Source: Cytophagales bacterium
GTDB lineage: Bacteria; Bacteroidota; Bacteroidia; Cytophagales; Spirosomataceae
Assembly: GCA_013298025.1 (NCBI GenBank)
Contig: JAAFJE010000001.1
Coordinates: forward strand, 248,001-312,000
Reading direction: 5' to 3'
Length of the DNA stretch: 64,000 nt
In this document: positions 43,691-53,078 of the stretch, piece after piece
Layout of the letters: the number at the start of each line of letters is the position of its first letter
How positions within the stretch are numbered: the stretch's first letter is position 1
Notes under the pieces: model-generated
Told to the model about the DNA's origin: nothing
Databases searched by the model: none
The model's input: only the letters and a program-made list of their open reading frames with translations
Translations under genes and position numbers: made by a program

Positions 43691-44827
43691 ATGGAATTAC
43701 TCAACCCTCTGATGCTCTGGGGAACGCTGGGTATAGCAATACCTGTAGCGATTCATTTTTGGCACCAGAAAAAAGGTAAATATTATCCTTGGGCGGCAAC
43801 GCAATGGCTGTCGGAGAAAAACCTCCAACAAGCCAAAGGCTTACGCTTCGACGAATGGTGGCTACTGTTGTTACGCTGTTTGGCGATTGTCTTGCTTTGT
43901 CTTTTTTTGAGCAAGCCCATCTTGCTCAATCCTAGCTCGGCAAGCCAAGCCAAGTCTATTCATTTGGTAGAACCCTCGGCATGGGTTTACGAAAATTATA
44001 AATTTGAAATAGCATCGGCTTTGCAAAAAGGAGAACCCTGCTTTTGGCTAACCCAACCTTTGACAGCCATTGTGCAAGGGCAACAGCCCCCCTCAAGTAG
44101 CTGGTCGGCTTGGCAGTTTCAAGCCGTGTTGAATAGCTTGACTGCATCCAATACCAATCATTTACAATTGTACTTTACCAATACAGAGGCTTTGCTTACC
44201 TTGCCCAATATCTATGCTCCTATGCCTTATGACTTGCATTACGTTCGACCAAACTTTACTAAAAATAGAAATAATTATATACAAGTAAGTCAAAATCAGT
44301 TTATTACTTTAGATGATTCAGGCTCGTTGGTCAAGCAAACACAAATAGCCCAAGGCAATCAACGGGTTTATACAGGCGATATTGCTTATTTTATTCCGAA
44401 GCAACATCCCGACGAAAAATACATACACGCAGCCTTACAAGCCCTGACGCAAGTGTATGGTTTTTCGTTCAAAAAGGTAAACGAACTCACCAAAGCCCAA
44501 ATTTCTTTTGATGTGCCTTCGTCAACGGCACTTGCATTTGTATATCAGCCTACCCGTTTCGACAGTCACGTGGTAGCATTGCCTGAAACTTGGCAAGCGA
44601 TGGCTTTCAGTGAACAGTTACCCATTTTTATTGGAGAACATATTGTTAGAGAATTACATTTAAAAAATACTGATAATCCACTCAGTAGCAAGCAAATAAA
44701 TGCTTTGTTTACATTACAGCCTTATCATCCAAGACCAACCCAAAGCAAGTTGTCGGATGTGTTATTCGTAGCACTTTTATTGGTGATAGGCATAGAACGA
44801 TGGTTGTCATTACAGAAAAATTCATGA
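43691..44827 (+). CDS. BatA-like N-terminal membrane protein
   Basis: A 378-residue protein whose N-terminus (MELLNPLMLWGTLGIAIPVAIHFWHQKKG) is the BatA/N-terminal double-transmembrane-domain signature, with a second helix LLLLRCLAIVLLCLFLSKPIL (~59-79). The long middle (~80-350) is likely periplasmic and the C-terminus ends in another helix (DVLFVALLLVIGIERWLSL). Members occur with MoxR/DUF58. A VWA domain is not evident. It overlaps the next gene by four bases. Confidence 0.85.
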   Translation: MELLNPLMLWGTLGIAIPVAIHFWHQKKGKYYPWAATQWLSEKNLQQAKGLRFDEWWLLLLRCLAIVLLCLFLSKPILLNPSSASQAKSIHLVEPSAWVYENYKFEIASALQKGEPCFWLTQPLTAIVQGQQPPSSSWSAWQFQAVLNSLTASNTNHLQLYFTNTEALLTLPNIYAPMPYDLHYVRPNFTKNRNNYIQVSQNQFITLDDSGSLVKQTQIAQGNQRVYTGDIAYFIPKQHPDEKYIHAALQALTQVYGFSFKKVNELTKAQISFDVPSSTALAFVYQPTRFDSHVVALPETWQAMAFSEQLPIFIGEHIVRELHLKNTDNPLSSKQINALFTLQPYHPRPTQSKLSDVLFVALLLVIGIERWLSLQKNS

Positions 44828-47034
44828 ATCCACTTCAACGCATCATCACAAACGTCAAAATTCAACTCTACTGCTCTGCTTTCGCAATCTCCTTGCTAGG
44901 CAGTGGATGGGTCTTTTTTATCTGTCATTGGATTAATTTATCCTTGGGGTGGTCGGCTGTGGGAGCAGCGTTGAGCTTTGCCTTACTGGCTTATTCGACC
45001 AAGCTTTTTCAGGATAAACACGCTCAAAGTGTAGCTTTGCTACATAAAAAATTACCACAAACTGAGTATAGCTTAACTTTATTACAACGCTCAACATTAA
45101 ACATCGCCGAGCAGTTGCAACTAGAACGACTCATGCAGCAACAGGTTCTTCAAACGCCTTTCGCCCTTTCGCCTTGGCTGATAAGAATGGTTATTGCGTG
45201 GGTCGTATCGCTACTGTTGTATGGTGCATGGACGATGATTGGAGCTACGTCAAAATCTTCGGCAAGGGCTTCTTCAAAGCCTCCTTCGACTTTGCTTGTG
45301 CCTGTTACACCGCCACAGTGGCAAGGGATGGTTGTAGAAATTCAGCCGCCAGCATACACGGGTTTGCCAGCACAAAAAACCCAACGCCTCGATGTAGCCG
45401 CCTTGGTGGGCAGTCGCCTGCGTTGGACGGTGCTATTTTCTCATCCAGAAGCGGTACAAGTAGCCCTTGTCAATCAACAAGGCACAGCCTTGCCTTTTCG
45501 GAAAAAGCCCCAAGGTTTTGTGTATGAAGACCAACTACTCAGCAATGGGCTGTATGCCATCAAAGCGTATTGGAAAGATTCATTGTTGTATCAGTCCGAC
45601 TATTTTAGGTTAGAAGCCTTGCCTGATTTAGCGCCTAAAATTGAACCCAAAAGCAAAGAATTGTACCAAATTCATCACCTCAACGACCCTAAAAGTCTAA
45701 CTGTTGCCGCTACAATCAGCGATGACTTTCTTGTTTCGGAGGCATTTTTGGTGGCTACTTTGGCAAGAGGTTCGGGCGAAAATGTGAAGTTTAGAGAAAT
45801 GAAAATTCCGCTCAATATCCATCAAACCAAACAAGCCACAGTACAGAAAACCCTTGATTTGAAAGCTATGCAATTTACGCCCGGCGACGAATTGTATTAC
45901 TATTGGGCTGCATTCGACAACCGACAACCACAGCCTAATTTTACTAAATCCGATACGTATTTTGTTGTATATAAAGACACTACGCAAGCCGAAGAAGCTG
46001 ATTTGGCTACAATGGCAATGAATATTATGCCTGAGTATTTTCGCAGTCAAAGACAAATTATTATTGATACAGAAAAATTGATTGCCAAACGAAAAAAATT
46101 AGACAAACATAGTTTTAATAGTACTTCTAATGAAATAGGCTTCGACCAAAAAGCCTTGCGGTTGCGGTATGGGCAATATTTAGGAGAAGAATTTGAAAAC
46201 AACATTGGCGGCAGTGGTCCACCCGAAGAAATGCACACCGACGACCCATTGAAAGGCTTCCGCCATGACCACGACGAAGGCGAACACGACCATGAAGAAA
46301 ACAAAAGCGACCACCACGACCACCATGAACACGAAGCCCCTAAGTCGGAAGAAAAAGACCCCATGAGTGCTATTTTAGCCGATTTTATGCACAGCCACGA
46401 CGATGGCGAAGCAAATACTTTTTACGAACAATCGACTCGCAGTTTATTGAAAATGTCGCTCGAACAAATGTGGCAATCAGAGTTGCATTTGCGGATGTAC
46501 GAGCCAGAAAAAGCCTTGCCTTTTGAGAAAAAAGCCCTCGAATATTTGAAATCGGCACAACACAAGGCTAGAACTTTTGTGAAAAAAACAAGTTTCGACC
46601 CACCGCCAATTAAAGAAAAAGAAAAACGACTGACGGGTGAGCTAACTAAATTTAACACCGCTTTTCAATTCCAAAAAAACCTTGGCAATGAATCGCTTTA
46701 TACTCGTATTGCAACCGTCATGGGCATAGCCGAAGAGCAACAAACCAAGCCGATATTGACAGCATTTCAAAAACAACAAATCTTACAACTAGGTATGTTG
46801 TTGAGTGAAAAAGCAATCAATCAGTCGATGACACATTGGCGTGTATTGAGCGATTTACAAAAAATGGTTAATGGAAAAGCACTAACCAACACCGAACGCA
46901 AACGCCTTGAACGCCATTTATACGAACTTGTCGCAAGAATATATGCACAAAAAACTGGTCATAGCAATGCTCATCGCACAGGTAATGAAAAGTTAGAAAA
47001 GGCTTTTCGACAACATTTGGAAGGATTGCGTTGA
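44824..47034 (+). CDS. DUF4175-like membrane protein with a His-rich segment
   Basis: A 736-residue protein with two or three N-terminal helices (FAISLLGSGWVFFICHWI, SAVGAALSFALLAYS and MVIAWVVSLLLYGAWTMIGA), then a large periplasmic part. It resembles the DUF4175-type proteins found in MoxR-DUF58-BatA operons. Between residues ~480 and 530 lies an acidic, His-rich run (for example GFRHDHDEGEHDHEEN and SDHHDHHEHEAP) that could bind divalent metal. The C-terminal half is rich in Lys/Gln and predicted helical (coiled-coil-like). The start ATG 44824 overlaps the upstream stop; reading in from further upstream would extend into the previous gene. Confidence 0.82.
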   Translation: MNPLQRIITNVKIQLYCSAFAISLLGSGWVFFICHWINLSLGWSAVGAALSFALLAYSTKLFQDKHAQSVALLHKKLPQTEYSLTLLQRSTLNIAEQLQLERLMQQQVLQTPFALSPWLIRMVIAWVVSLLLYGAWTMIGATSKSSARASSKPPSTLLVPVTPPQWQGMVVEIQPPAYTGLPAQKTQRLDVAALVGSRLRWTVLFSHPEAVQVALVNQQGTALPFRKKPQGFVYEDQLLSNGLYAIKAYWKDSLLYQSDYFRLEALPDLAPKIEPKSKELYQIHHLNDPKSLTVAATISDDFLVSEAFLVATLARGSGENVKFREMKIPLNIHQTKQATVQKTLDLKAMQFTPGDELYYYWAAFDNRQPQPNFTKSDTYFVVYKDTTQAEEADLATMAMNIMPEYFRSQRQIIIDTEKLIAKRKKLDKHSFNSTSNEIGFDQKALRLRYGQYLGEEFENNIGGSGPPEEMHTDDPLKGFRHDHDEGEHDHEENKSDHHDHHEHEAPKSEEKDPMSAILADFMHSHDDGEANTFYEQSTRSLLKMSLEQMWQSELHLRMYEPEKALPFEKKALEYLKSAQHKARTFVKKTSFDPPPIKEKEKRLTGELTKFNTAFQFQKNLGNESLYTRIATVMGIAEEQQTKPILTAFQKQQILQLGMLLSEKAINQSMTHWRVLSDLQKMVNGKALTNTERKRLERHLYELVARIYAQKTGHSNAHRTGNEKLEKAFRQHLEGLR

Positions 47035-47056
47035 GAGATATTTAACCGAAAGAAAT

Positions 47057-48700
47057 ATGATTATTGATAGAATAATAGAAACCCCAAGCGATTGGCTATT
47101 GGTATTGCTTTGGCTTGCAATAGCTGGCGTGATGTGGTTGGGTTTACGCAAACAAAAAGCTGCCACCTCTTTGAAAAGATGGACTAAAATTGTCTTGCAT
47201 ATTGCTTTATGGATAGCATTGGGTGGCTTGTTATGGCAACCTCGTTGGCAACATAGCACCAACGCACAACGCTTACTCTGCTACAGCAACGACGTACCAT
47301 CGGCAAAAGTAAAGGCCGTACAAGATAGCCTTGGTATTCCCCTGCGTTATGATGCCAAAACATTATTACGAAAGATGCTAGAAAACCCTACATTAGAGCT
47401 AAAAATAGGAGAAATCTATTGGTTAGGGCAAGATTTTTCGCCTGCTTTTTTAGCGAAATTTCATGCCCCCAAGTTCCATTGGATTCCTTATTTTGCTGAA
47501 AACAACCTACAAAATTTGTCATGGACAGGCGTATTGGCTAAAGGAAGCAAACAACACATTACAGGAAGTATAGCCCTTACGACACCTCAAACGCTACGTT
47601 TGCAATATGCCAACACCGTACTAGATAGCGTTATGTTACCCAAAGGTTTTTCCACATTTAGTCTTACGTTTCCTGTATTTGCCCTAGGCAAAAATCACTG
47701 GGAATTGAGCCTTGGCACGCAGGCTTTGTACGATATTCGTTTTTTTAGCTATCCTACAGCCAAACAGCATTATTTATTTGTTCTCAGCAATCCTGATTTT
47801 GAGAGTAAAACCTTAGCCGATTGGCTTGGACGACAAGGGCATCAGGTAGAAATGCTTACGCAAGTCGCCAAAAAGACCACCTATAAAGTTGGAATTAATA
47901 CCACCCAAACTCCACAAACATTCGATTGCATTATTACAGACGCATCGCAGGCAAATAATCCCTTGGTAAAAAAAGGCATGGGAGCAGGGAAAAGTGTGTT
48001 GTTTATGAATTTTACCAATCCCGAACAAGAAATTCGGCAAGTCAATCAGGCTTTGGGGACAACTTGGGCAGTACAACGAACAAGCAATCAAGACAATCGA
48101 ATCGTTGCTCCAGACCTAACGGCCTTGCCTTATCGTTTTATCGAAAAACCTTTACAACAGCCTATTTTCGACGAAATGGCTGTGCAGAAAAAACAAGGAA
48201 AAGTAGGCGTTTCGTTATTGCAAGAAACATTTGGCTTGATGCTCAGTGGCGATAGTCTTCGTTATGCAAAAATTTGGTACAATACTTTGCAAGCATTGTT
48301 GGCAAAGCCTGTGGCAGAAGCCCAAGTAAAAGCACCTTTGTTGCCTCAAACCAACATACAAATCGCCTTTGCTCCAAGCAACAGCAAACAAACCTTTATC
48401 AACACCGATACGGTTTATACTTCGCCCAATCCTTTGCAACAAGCACAACAAATGGGGAAGTTTGTACCCGATACAACAGGCTGGCAACGCTGGCAAGATA
48501 CCTTGGGGCTTTATGTAGAAGACCCTACAAGTCCTTTGCTGAAAGCTGCCTATCTGAGCAACTTTTTGGCGGCCTCACAAGCGACAGCCATACAAAAAAA
48601 AGTAACAGATAATACTATTTTTCAAGCATTAGCAGACGAATATTGGTACTTGCTTATCTTACTCATAATGACACTTTTATGGCTCGAAACAAAGCTTTAA
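47057..48700 (+). CDS. Hypothetical membrane protein closing the MoxR-DUF58 operon
   Basis: A 547-residue protein with two N-terminal helices (LLVLLWLAIAGVMWLGL and WTKIVLHIALWIALGGLLW), a long soluble central part with an alpha/beta-like domain (YLFVLSNPDFESKTLADWLGRQGHQVEML, ~235-265), and a C-terminal helix (YWYLLILLIMTLLWLETKL). The topology resembles BatA-type or GATase1-like membrane proteins in similar operons. I do not recognise a catalytic motif. It starts 22 bases after the DUF4175-like gene and ends the operon. Confidence 0.75.
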   Translation: MIIDRIIETPSDWLLVLLWLAIAGVMWLGLRKQKAATSLKRWTKIVLHIALWIALGGLLWQPRWQHSTNAQRLLCYSNDVPSAKVKAVQDSLGIPLRYDAKTLLRKMLENPTLELKIGEIYWLGQDFSPAFLAKFHAPKFHWIPYFAENNLQNLSWTGVLAKGSKQHITGSIALTTPQTLRLQYANTVLDSVMLPKGFSTFSLTFPVFALGKNHWELSLGTQALYDIRFFSYPTAKQHYLFVLSNPDFESKTLADWLGRQGHQVEMLTQVAKKTTYKVGINTTQTPQTFDCIITDASQANNPLVKKGMGAGKSVLFMNFTNPEQEIRQVNQALGTTWAVQRTSNQDNRIVAPDLTALPYRFIEKPLQQPIFDEMAVQKKQGKVGVSLLQETFGLMLSGDSLRYAKIWYNTLQALLAKPVAEAQVKAPLLPQTNIQIAFAPSNSKQTFINTDTVYTSPNPLQQAQQMGKFVPDTTGWQRWQDTLGLYVEDPTSPLLKAAYLSNFLAASQATAIQKKVTDNTIFQALADEYWYLLILLIMTLLWLETKL

Positions 48701-48756
48701 ACAAGAGTTGTGAGAAAAAACAATAGCAATACCTTGTAAAAGTTTTTACAGAAATA

Positions 48757-48788
48757 GTTGTACCGTATTTAAAAAACAACTACTTTTG
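48757..48788 (+). promoter_or_regulatory. Promoter of tRNA-Leu
   Basis: GTTG (48757-48760), then 20 bases, then TACTTTTG (48781-48788), fitting the Bacteroidota pattern TTTG...TAnnTTTG, about 35 bases before the tRNA. Confidence 0.6.
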
Positions 48789-48823
48789 CACCACGAAAAC
48801 GAAACAACAAGTCGTTTGATTAA

Positions 48824-48907
48824 GCCCAGGTGGCGGAATCGGTAGACGCGTTGGTCTCAAACACCAATGAGGTTACACTCGTGCCGGTTCGACTCCGGCC
48901 CTGGGTA
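48824..48907 (+). tRNA. tRNA-Leu (anticodon CAA)
   Basis: Folds into a class II tRNA. Acceptor GCCCAGG (48824-48830) pairs with CCTGGGT (48900-48906; first pair G-U) and the discriminator A is at 48907. Anticodon stem TTGGT/ACCAA with loop CTCAAAC gives anticodon CAA at 48858-48860. The long variable arm is typical of Leu, and the T-arm is GCCGG TTCGACT CCGGC. CCA is not encoded. It reads UUG codons. Confidence 0.95.
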
Positions 48908-48908
48908 C

Positions 48909-48938
48909 AAAAGCGAAACAGCAATGTTTCGCTTTTTT
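48909..48938 (+). terminator. Terminator after tRNA-Leu
   Basis: AAAAGCGAAAC (48909-48919) pairs with GTTTCGCTTTT (48926-48936), then T. It immediately follows the tRNA. Confidence 0.88.
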
Positions 48939-49042
48939 GTTTTGTATGGGTTTTTATCCTGCCTATTGCTTCATACAACTTCAATTGTATCAATTTTTAC
49001 ACAAAATATTAATATATTTAGCCTTCCAAAACAGTTTCTTCC

Positions 49043-50563
49043 ATGAAAAAGCTTCTTTTTTTACTCTTGTTTTCGTTGCCAGTATTGGCACAAAAGGCTG
49101 ATGTATTACCCCGAAGTACGCCCGAAGCTATGGGTGTTTCTTCAGAAAAAATCAACCAATTTCTACAAGCCGTTGCCCAAAGTAAGCACGAACTGCACAG
49201 TTTTATGATGCTCCGACACGGCAAAGTAATTGCTGAAAAATGGTGGAATCCGTACCGAAAAGACCTCAAACATACCATGTATTCGGTGAGTAAAAGCTTT
49301 ACAGCCACGGCTGTGGGCTTTGCTGTTTCGGAAGGACTGTTAGACGTAAACGACAAGGTGACAACGTTTTTTCCAGACGAAATACCTTTGCCGATGAGCC
49401 CTAATTTAGAAGCATTGCGTATCAAAGATTTACTCAGCATGAGCGTCGGACAAGCCACCGACCCCACAGGAACGATTGTAAGCCAACATAACGAGTGGGT
49501 GATGGCCTTTCTTCATACGCCTATTGTACATAAACCCGGTACGCAATTTTTGTATAATTCTGCCGCAACCTATATGCTGTCGGCCATTGTGCAACGTGTC
49601 ACCAAGCAAAGCCTCGTCGATTACCTTACACCTCGCTTATTTGAGCCACTGGGCATTACAGGCATTGATTGGGAAACCGACCCCAAGGGCATCAATACAG
49701 GTGGCTGGGGGCTACGATTGAAAACAGAAGATATGGCAAAATTTGGACAGCTTTTTCTTCAAAAAGGACAATGGAAAGGCAAACAAATCATTCCACAGGC
49801 GTGGGTAGAAGAAGCTACTAGCATGCAAATCATGCAAGACCCCAACGCTCCGCAAGCCAAAACGAACGATTGGCTACAAGGCTATTGCTATCAGATGTGG
49901 CGTTGTCGAAACAATGGCTTCCGTGCCGACGGAGCAAATGGTCAGTTTATTATTGTACTGCCCGACAAAGACGTGGTCATTGCTATCACTGCCGAAACAA
50001 CCGATATGCAAGGCGAGTTGAACCTCATTTGGCAATATTTATATCCTGCTATTGAGGAAAAAGCCCTTCCTGAAAATGCTCAAGCGACGGCTCAATTACA
50101 AGAATCAATCAAAAACTTGGTGCTTACGCCTCCTCAAAAACTTGCTAAAAGCAGTATTGAAACTCAAGTTTCAGGCAAAACATTTGTCGTTAATGCCAAT
50201 GGGCTAAAATCGGTCAAATTTGATTTCGACCAAGACCTTTGTACATTTCATATCCAAACCGATTCGCTCAATTACAGCATTCCTTGTGCCAAACATACAT
50301 GGGAACTGAGTAAAACCCTCAAGCCAGGGCCTTACTTGGTTGAACGAGCCAAACACAATCGGGTAGGCTTGCCAGCGTATCAGCTTGCCAGTAGCTATAC
50401 TTGGACAGACGACAAAACGCTTTACCTAACGATTCGTTATATCGAAAGCCCTCATACCGAAGAATTTCAGTGCATATTTGAAGACAATACCGTAAAAATC
50501 AGCAGATTTACTATTTTCACACGAGGCATTTTACCACCACCTTGGGTAGGTGTTGTCAAATAA
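49043..50563 (+). CDS. Exported serine hydrolase, beta-lactamase/DD-peptidase-like family
   Basis: A 506-residue protein with a signal peptide (MKKLLFLLLFSLPVLAQK). The penicillin-binding-type catalytic site: SVSKSFTATAVGF contains the SxxK motif (nucleophile Ser near residue 85), and LYNSAATYMLSAIV has the YxN motif. GLRLKTEDMAKFG and YQMWRCRNNGFRADGANGQF lie near the third motif region. The C-terminal ~160 residues are an extra beta domain. These enzymes include esterases and D-aminopeptidases; the substrate cannot be assigned, and it is not necessarily an antibiotic-resistance gene. It stands alone. Confidence 0.88.
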   Translation: MKKLLFLLLFSLPVLAQKADVLPRSTPEAMGVSSEKINQFLQAVAQSKHELHSFMMLRHGKVIAEKWWNPYRKDLKHTMYSVSKSFTATAVGFAVSEGLLDVNDKVTTFFPDEIPLPMSPNLEALRIKDLLSMSVGQATDPTGTIVSQHNEWVMAFLHTPIVHKPGTQFLYNSAATYMLSAIVQRVTKQSLVDYLTPRLFEPLGITGIDWETDPKGINTGGWGLRLKTEDMAKFGQLFLQKGQWKGKQIIPQAWVEEATSMQIMQDPNAPQAKTNDWLQGYCYQMWRCRNNGFRADGANGQFIIVLPDKDVVIAITAETTDMQGELNLIWQYLYPAIEEKALPENAQATAQLQESIKNLVLTPPQKLAKSSIETQVSGKTFVVNANGLKSVKFDFDQDLCTFHIQTDSLNYSIPCAKHTWELSKTLKPGPYLVERAKHNRVGLPAYQLASSYTWTDDKTLYLTIRYIESPHTEEFQCIFEDNTVKISRFTIFTRGILPPPWVGVVK

Positions 50564-50656
50564 AGAAGTAAAGAGCAAAGAGTATGGAGGTTTGATTTCG
50601 GAATTTTAATAAAAGCGATTACATCCAAAATCAAACCTTCGCAATTATATGAAAGC

Positions 50657-51214
50657 TCATAACTCAGCGGTCATCCACTTGGGTTGTGTTTGCAGAATTT
50701 GCTGATAAATAGGACAATCTTCGTCGTGTGCTCCTTTCAAATAACCAATGCTCATCAAAAACTCGCCTACAATTTCGCCCCCCGTAAACTTAAACGTTTT
50801 CTTGAAAAGCTTTACCCAAGCCTCTTTATCTTTGGGATGATGCCCAGCCAACCAATTTTCAAAAGAACCGTATTCGCTTTGAAGCTGTTGGATTTTCTTG
50901 GCATTCTCAATAGCTGCATTGATTTTCAGACGGTTGCGGATAATACCTGCATTTTGTAATAACCTTGCTCGGTCGGCATCGGTATAAGCCGCTACCTTGG
51001 CAATATCATAATGACTGTACGCTTCCCGGAATGCCTGTTCTTTTCTTAAAATAGTTTCCCAACTCAGCCCTGCTTGGTTGATTTCAAGAATCAATCTTCC
51101 GAAAAGCTCGTTGTCGTTATGAATCGGGAAGCCGTAGTGATAGTCGTGATAATGCCCATGCAAAGCCTTTCGTTCTTCGGGTTGCATGTTTTGAATAGCT
51201 TTACAATAAGACAT
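50657..51214 (-). CDS. tag: DNA-3-methyladenine glycosylase I
   Basis: A 185-residue Tag enzyme that removes 3-methyladenine from alkylated DNA by base excision. Visible: YHDYHYGFPIHNDNELFGRLILEINQAGLSWETIL (the conserved E..QAGLSW..IL core), AGIIRNRLKINAAIENAKKI, and the zinc-ligand candidates Cys near the N-terminus and late His/Cys in AHDEDCPIY. The start MSYCKAIQ is chosen because Tag family proteins begin with this Cys-containing segment. It is a single gene between convergent and divergent neighbours. Confidence 0.93.
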   Translation of the reverse strand: MSYCKAIQNMQPEERKALHGHYHDYHYGFPIHNDNELFGRLILEINQAGLSWETILRKEQAFREAYSHYDIAKVAAYTDADRARLLQNAGIIRNRLKINAAIENAKKIQQLQSEYGSFENWLAGHHPKDKEAWVKLFKKTFKFTGGEIVGEFLMSIGYLKGAHDEDCPIYQQILQTQPKWMTAEL

Positions 51215-51340
51215 AAATAGAAACGCTGAAATGGTGAGTTTTGTAAAATTACAAAAAACAATTGAACAACACAGGATTGCTGCGACACCTTATTTCAGCT
51301 TCACAGCCAAACAATTTTTCTTCTAAAAAGTTGTAGCTGT

Positions 51341-52126
51341 ATGAAACCAGATTTATTAGCACTTGATTTTGCCTCCATACCTGTATTTATTGGCCTGTCT
51401 GTCGGTATGTTTGGTGTAGTAGTATTGCGTTATGTATTACTTTCGGGCATTTTTCATTGGTATTTTTATCATTGGAAAAAAGACGTTTGGCTGCACCGCA
51501 AAATCAATCGGAAAAGTTATAGCCCTGCCCAATTCAAAAAAGAAATTGCTTGGTCGATGCTTACGGCTATGATTTTTGGCATAATCGGTGCAGGCACTGC
51601 GGTTTTATGGCAAAAAGGATACACCCAAATCTACCTCGAAACGCAGCAATTCCCTTGGTATTGGTTGCCTTTGAGCATAGCCCTAGCCATGCTCATCCAC
51701 GAAACTTACTACTATTGGTTGCATCGTTGGATGCACCAACCGAGCATTTACAAATGGGTACATAAAATTCACCACGATAGCAAAATCACTTCTGCTTGGA
51801 CAGCCTTTTCTTTTCATCCGATAGAAGGACTACTCGAAGCCCTCATTATGCCCTGCATTGTATGTGTTGTTCCGATGCACGTGTATGCTGTGCTTACCCA
51901 TTTGAGTATTATGACCCTCACGGCGGTTATCAATCACCTCGACATTGAGATTTACCCTAAAAATAATTGGGGCAATCACTTAGGAAAATACATGATTGGT
52001 GCTACACACCACAGCCATCACCATAAATATTACCGCTATAATTTTGGGCTTTACTTTACTTTTTGGGATAAATGGGCTAAAACAGAAAGCCCTAAGTTTA
52101 AGGAAGAATTTGAGCAAAGAAATTAA
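51341..52126 (+). CDS. Sterol desaturase/fatty acid hydroxylase family membrane enzyme
   Basis: A 261-residue di-iron membrane protein. The histidine boxes are HETYYYWLHRWMH (from residue ~120), WVHKIHHDS (~140), and HHSHHHKYYRYNF (~225). The N-terminal part has helices such as VFIGLSVGMFGVVVLRYVLL and MLTAMIFGIIGAGTAVLW. Such enzymes hydroxylate or desaturate lipids (sterols, carotenoids, fatty acids) at the membrane using O2. The bacterial substrate cannot be deduced. A terminator follows. Confidence 0.92.
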   Translation: MKPDLLALDFASIPVFIGLSVGMFGVVVLRYVLLSGIFHWYFYHWKKDVWLHRKINRKSYSPAQFKKEIAWSMLTAMIFGIIGAGTAVLWQKGYTQIYLETQQFPWYWLPLSIALAMLIHETYYYWLHRWMHQPSIYKWVHKIHHDSKITSAWTAFSFHPIEGLLEALIMPCIVCVVPMHVYAVLTHLSIMTLTAVINHLDIEIYPKNNWGNHLGKYMIGATHHSHHHKYYRYNFGLYFTFWDKWAKTESPKFKEEFEQRN

Positions 52127-52128
52127 AA

Positions 52129-52153
52129 AAGGTCGAGGTGAACCCCCGACCTT
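52129..52153. terminator. Terminator between the hydroxylase and RlpA genes
   Basis: AAGGTCG (52129-52135) pairs with CGACCTT (52147-52153), with an inner GGT/ACC; A- and T-rich flanks suit both convergent transcripts. Confidence 0.75.
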
Positions 52154-52175
52154 AAATGCTATCAATTTTTGCTTT

Positions 52176-53078
52176 TTATAAATTATAATGTGCTCTAATC
52201 ATGCCTCTGTAGCCTTGTTGTTCCAACGCTACTTTTTTAGCTTCGGCGGCTTCTCTTGTAGGAAACTCGCCCAAAAGTAAGCGATACACTTTACCCACAT
52301 CTTTGAGGCTTACCTGAATAAATATTTGGTCACGACTTGTTCCCATGCGAATCAACTCATCATATACATCCTGAACCTTATTTAGATTCATCAGGGCTGT
52401 TAGTTGTACACCAAAACCTTTGGGAAACTTTTCTCCGCCGTTAATGTCGTAAGTACGGTCGGGTAAAAAAGCCAAAGAGCGGTCGGAATACACCGAAGGC
52501 GTTGCCGAAGTAGTAGCGGTAGCAGCGTAAGAGGTACGGACAGGGGCTACAGCCGCAACTTTGTTATTATCGTTAGAAGCTACCATGTCACGAGGAGGCA
52601 TGGCGTTGGAAGTAGCTGGTAGCGGAGAAGACGCTGGCACGGTAGTGAGGTTGTTGTGGGCCGTAGGGTTAGACGCTACAGGCACAGACGACGGCGAAAC
52701 CCCGTTTTTACTTACAAACTCTACCCGCACATAAGCCTTGCCACTGGCAATCATACCCAAGCGAGTAGCTGCTTCTCTCGACAAATTAATAAGCTTTCCT
52801 TCCTCTTCGCATCGGCAATAGTCGTTTACACGTACTTCTACCGATTTCATATTTTCTAAATTCGTTACTTTTAGAATTGTATTCAAAGGGTACTTTGAGT
52901 GCGAAGCCGTCAACTGTGCGTCGTCATACGTTTCACCATAAGACGTAACTCTGCCATTTAGGTTTTTTGCATAATACTTTGCAATTCCTTCTTCTGCCAC
53001 ATTACCTGTTTGGGCCAAAGAGCTCAACGAAAGACCTCCAATTACGAATAAAAAAGCGAATTTTGCTAACTTGTTCAT
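52176..53078 (-). CDS. rlpA: RlpA-like septal lytic transglycosylase with SPOR domain
   Basis: A 300-residue exported protein. It has a signal peptide (MNKLAKFAFLFVIGGLSLSSLAQ), then the RlpA/DPBB domain: GIAKYYAKNLNGRVTSYGET, LTASHSKYPLNTILKVTNL, VRVNDYCRCEEEGKLINLS (residues ~30-115, with the usual Tyr/Asp/Glu catalytic surface). A Ser/Thr/Ala-rich linker (~125-205) leads to a C-terminal SPOR domain (GVQLTALMNLNKVQDVYDEL..., ~220-300) that binds denuded septal glycan. Probable role in cell separation. It faces convergently to the sterol-desaturase family gene. Confidence 0.9.
   Translation of the reverse strand: MNKLAKFAFLFVIGGLSLSSLAQTGNVAEEGIAKYYAKNLNGRVTSYGETYDDAQLTASHSKYPLNTILKVTNLENMKSVEVRVNDYCRCEEEGKLINLSREAATRLGMIASGKAYVRVEFVSKNGVSPSSVPVASNPTAHNNLTTVPASSPLPATSNAMPPRDMVASNDNNKVAAVAPVRTSYAATATTSATPSVYSDRSLAFLPDRTYDINGGEKFPKGFGVQLTALMNLNKVQDVYDELIRMGTSRDQIFIQVSLKDVGKVYRLLLGEFPTREAAEAKKVALEQQGYRGMIRAHYNL

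Noticed and set aside
49043-50563. Antibiotic-resistance beta-lactamase
   Set aside because: SxxK and YxN motifs place it in the broad serine-hydrolase family, but nothing visible supports beta-lactam hydrolysis.
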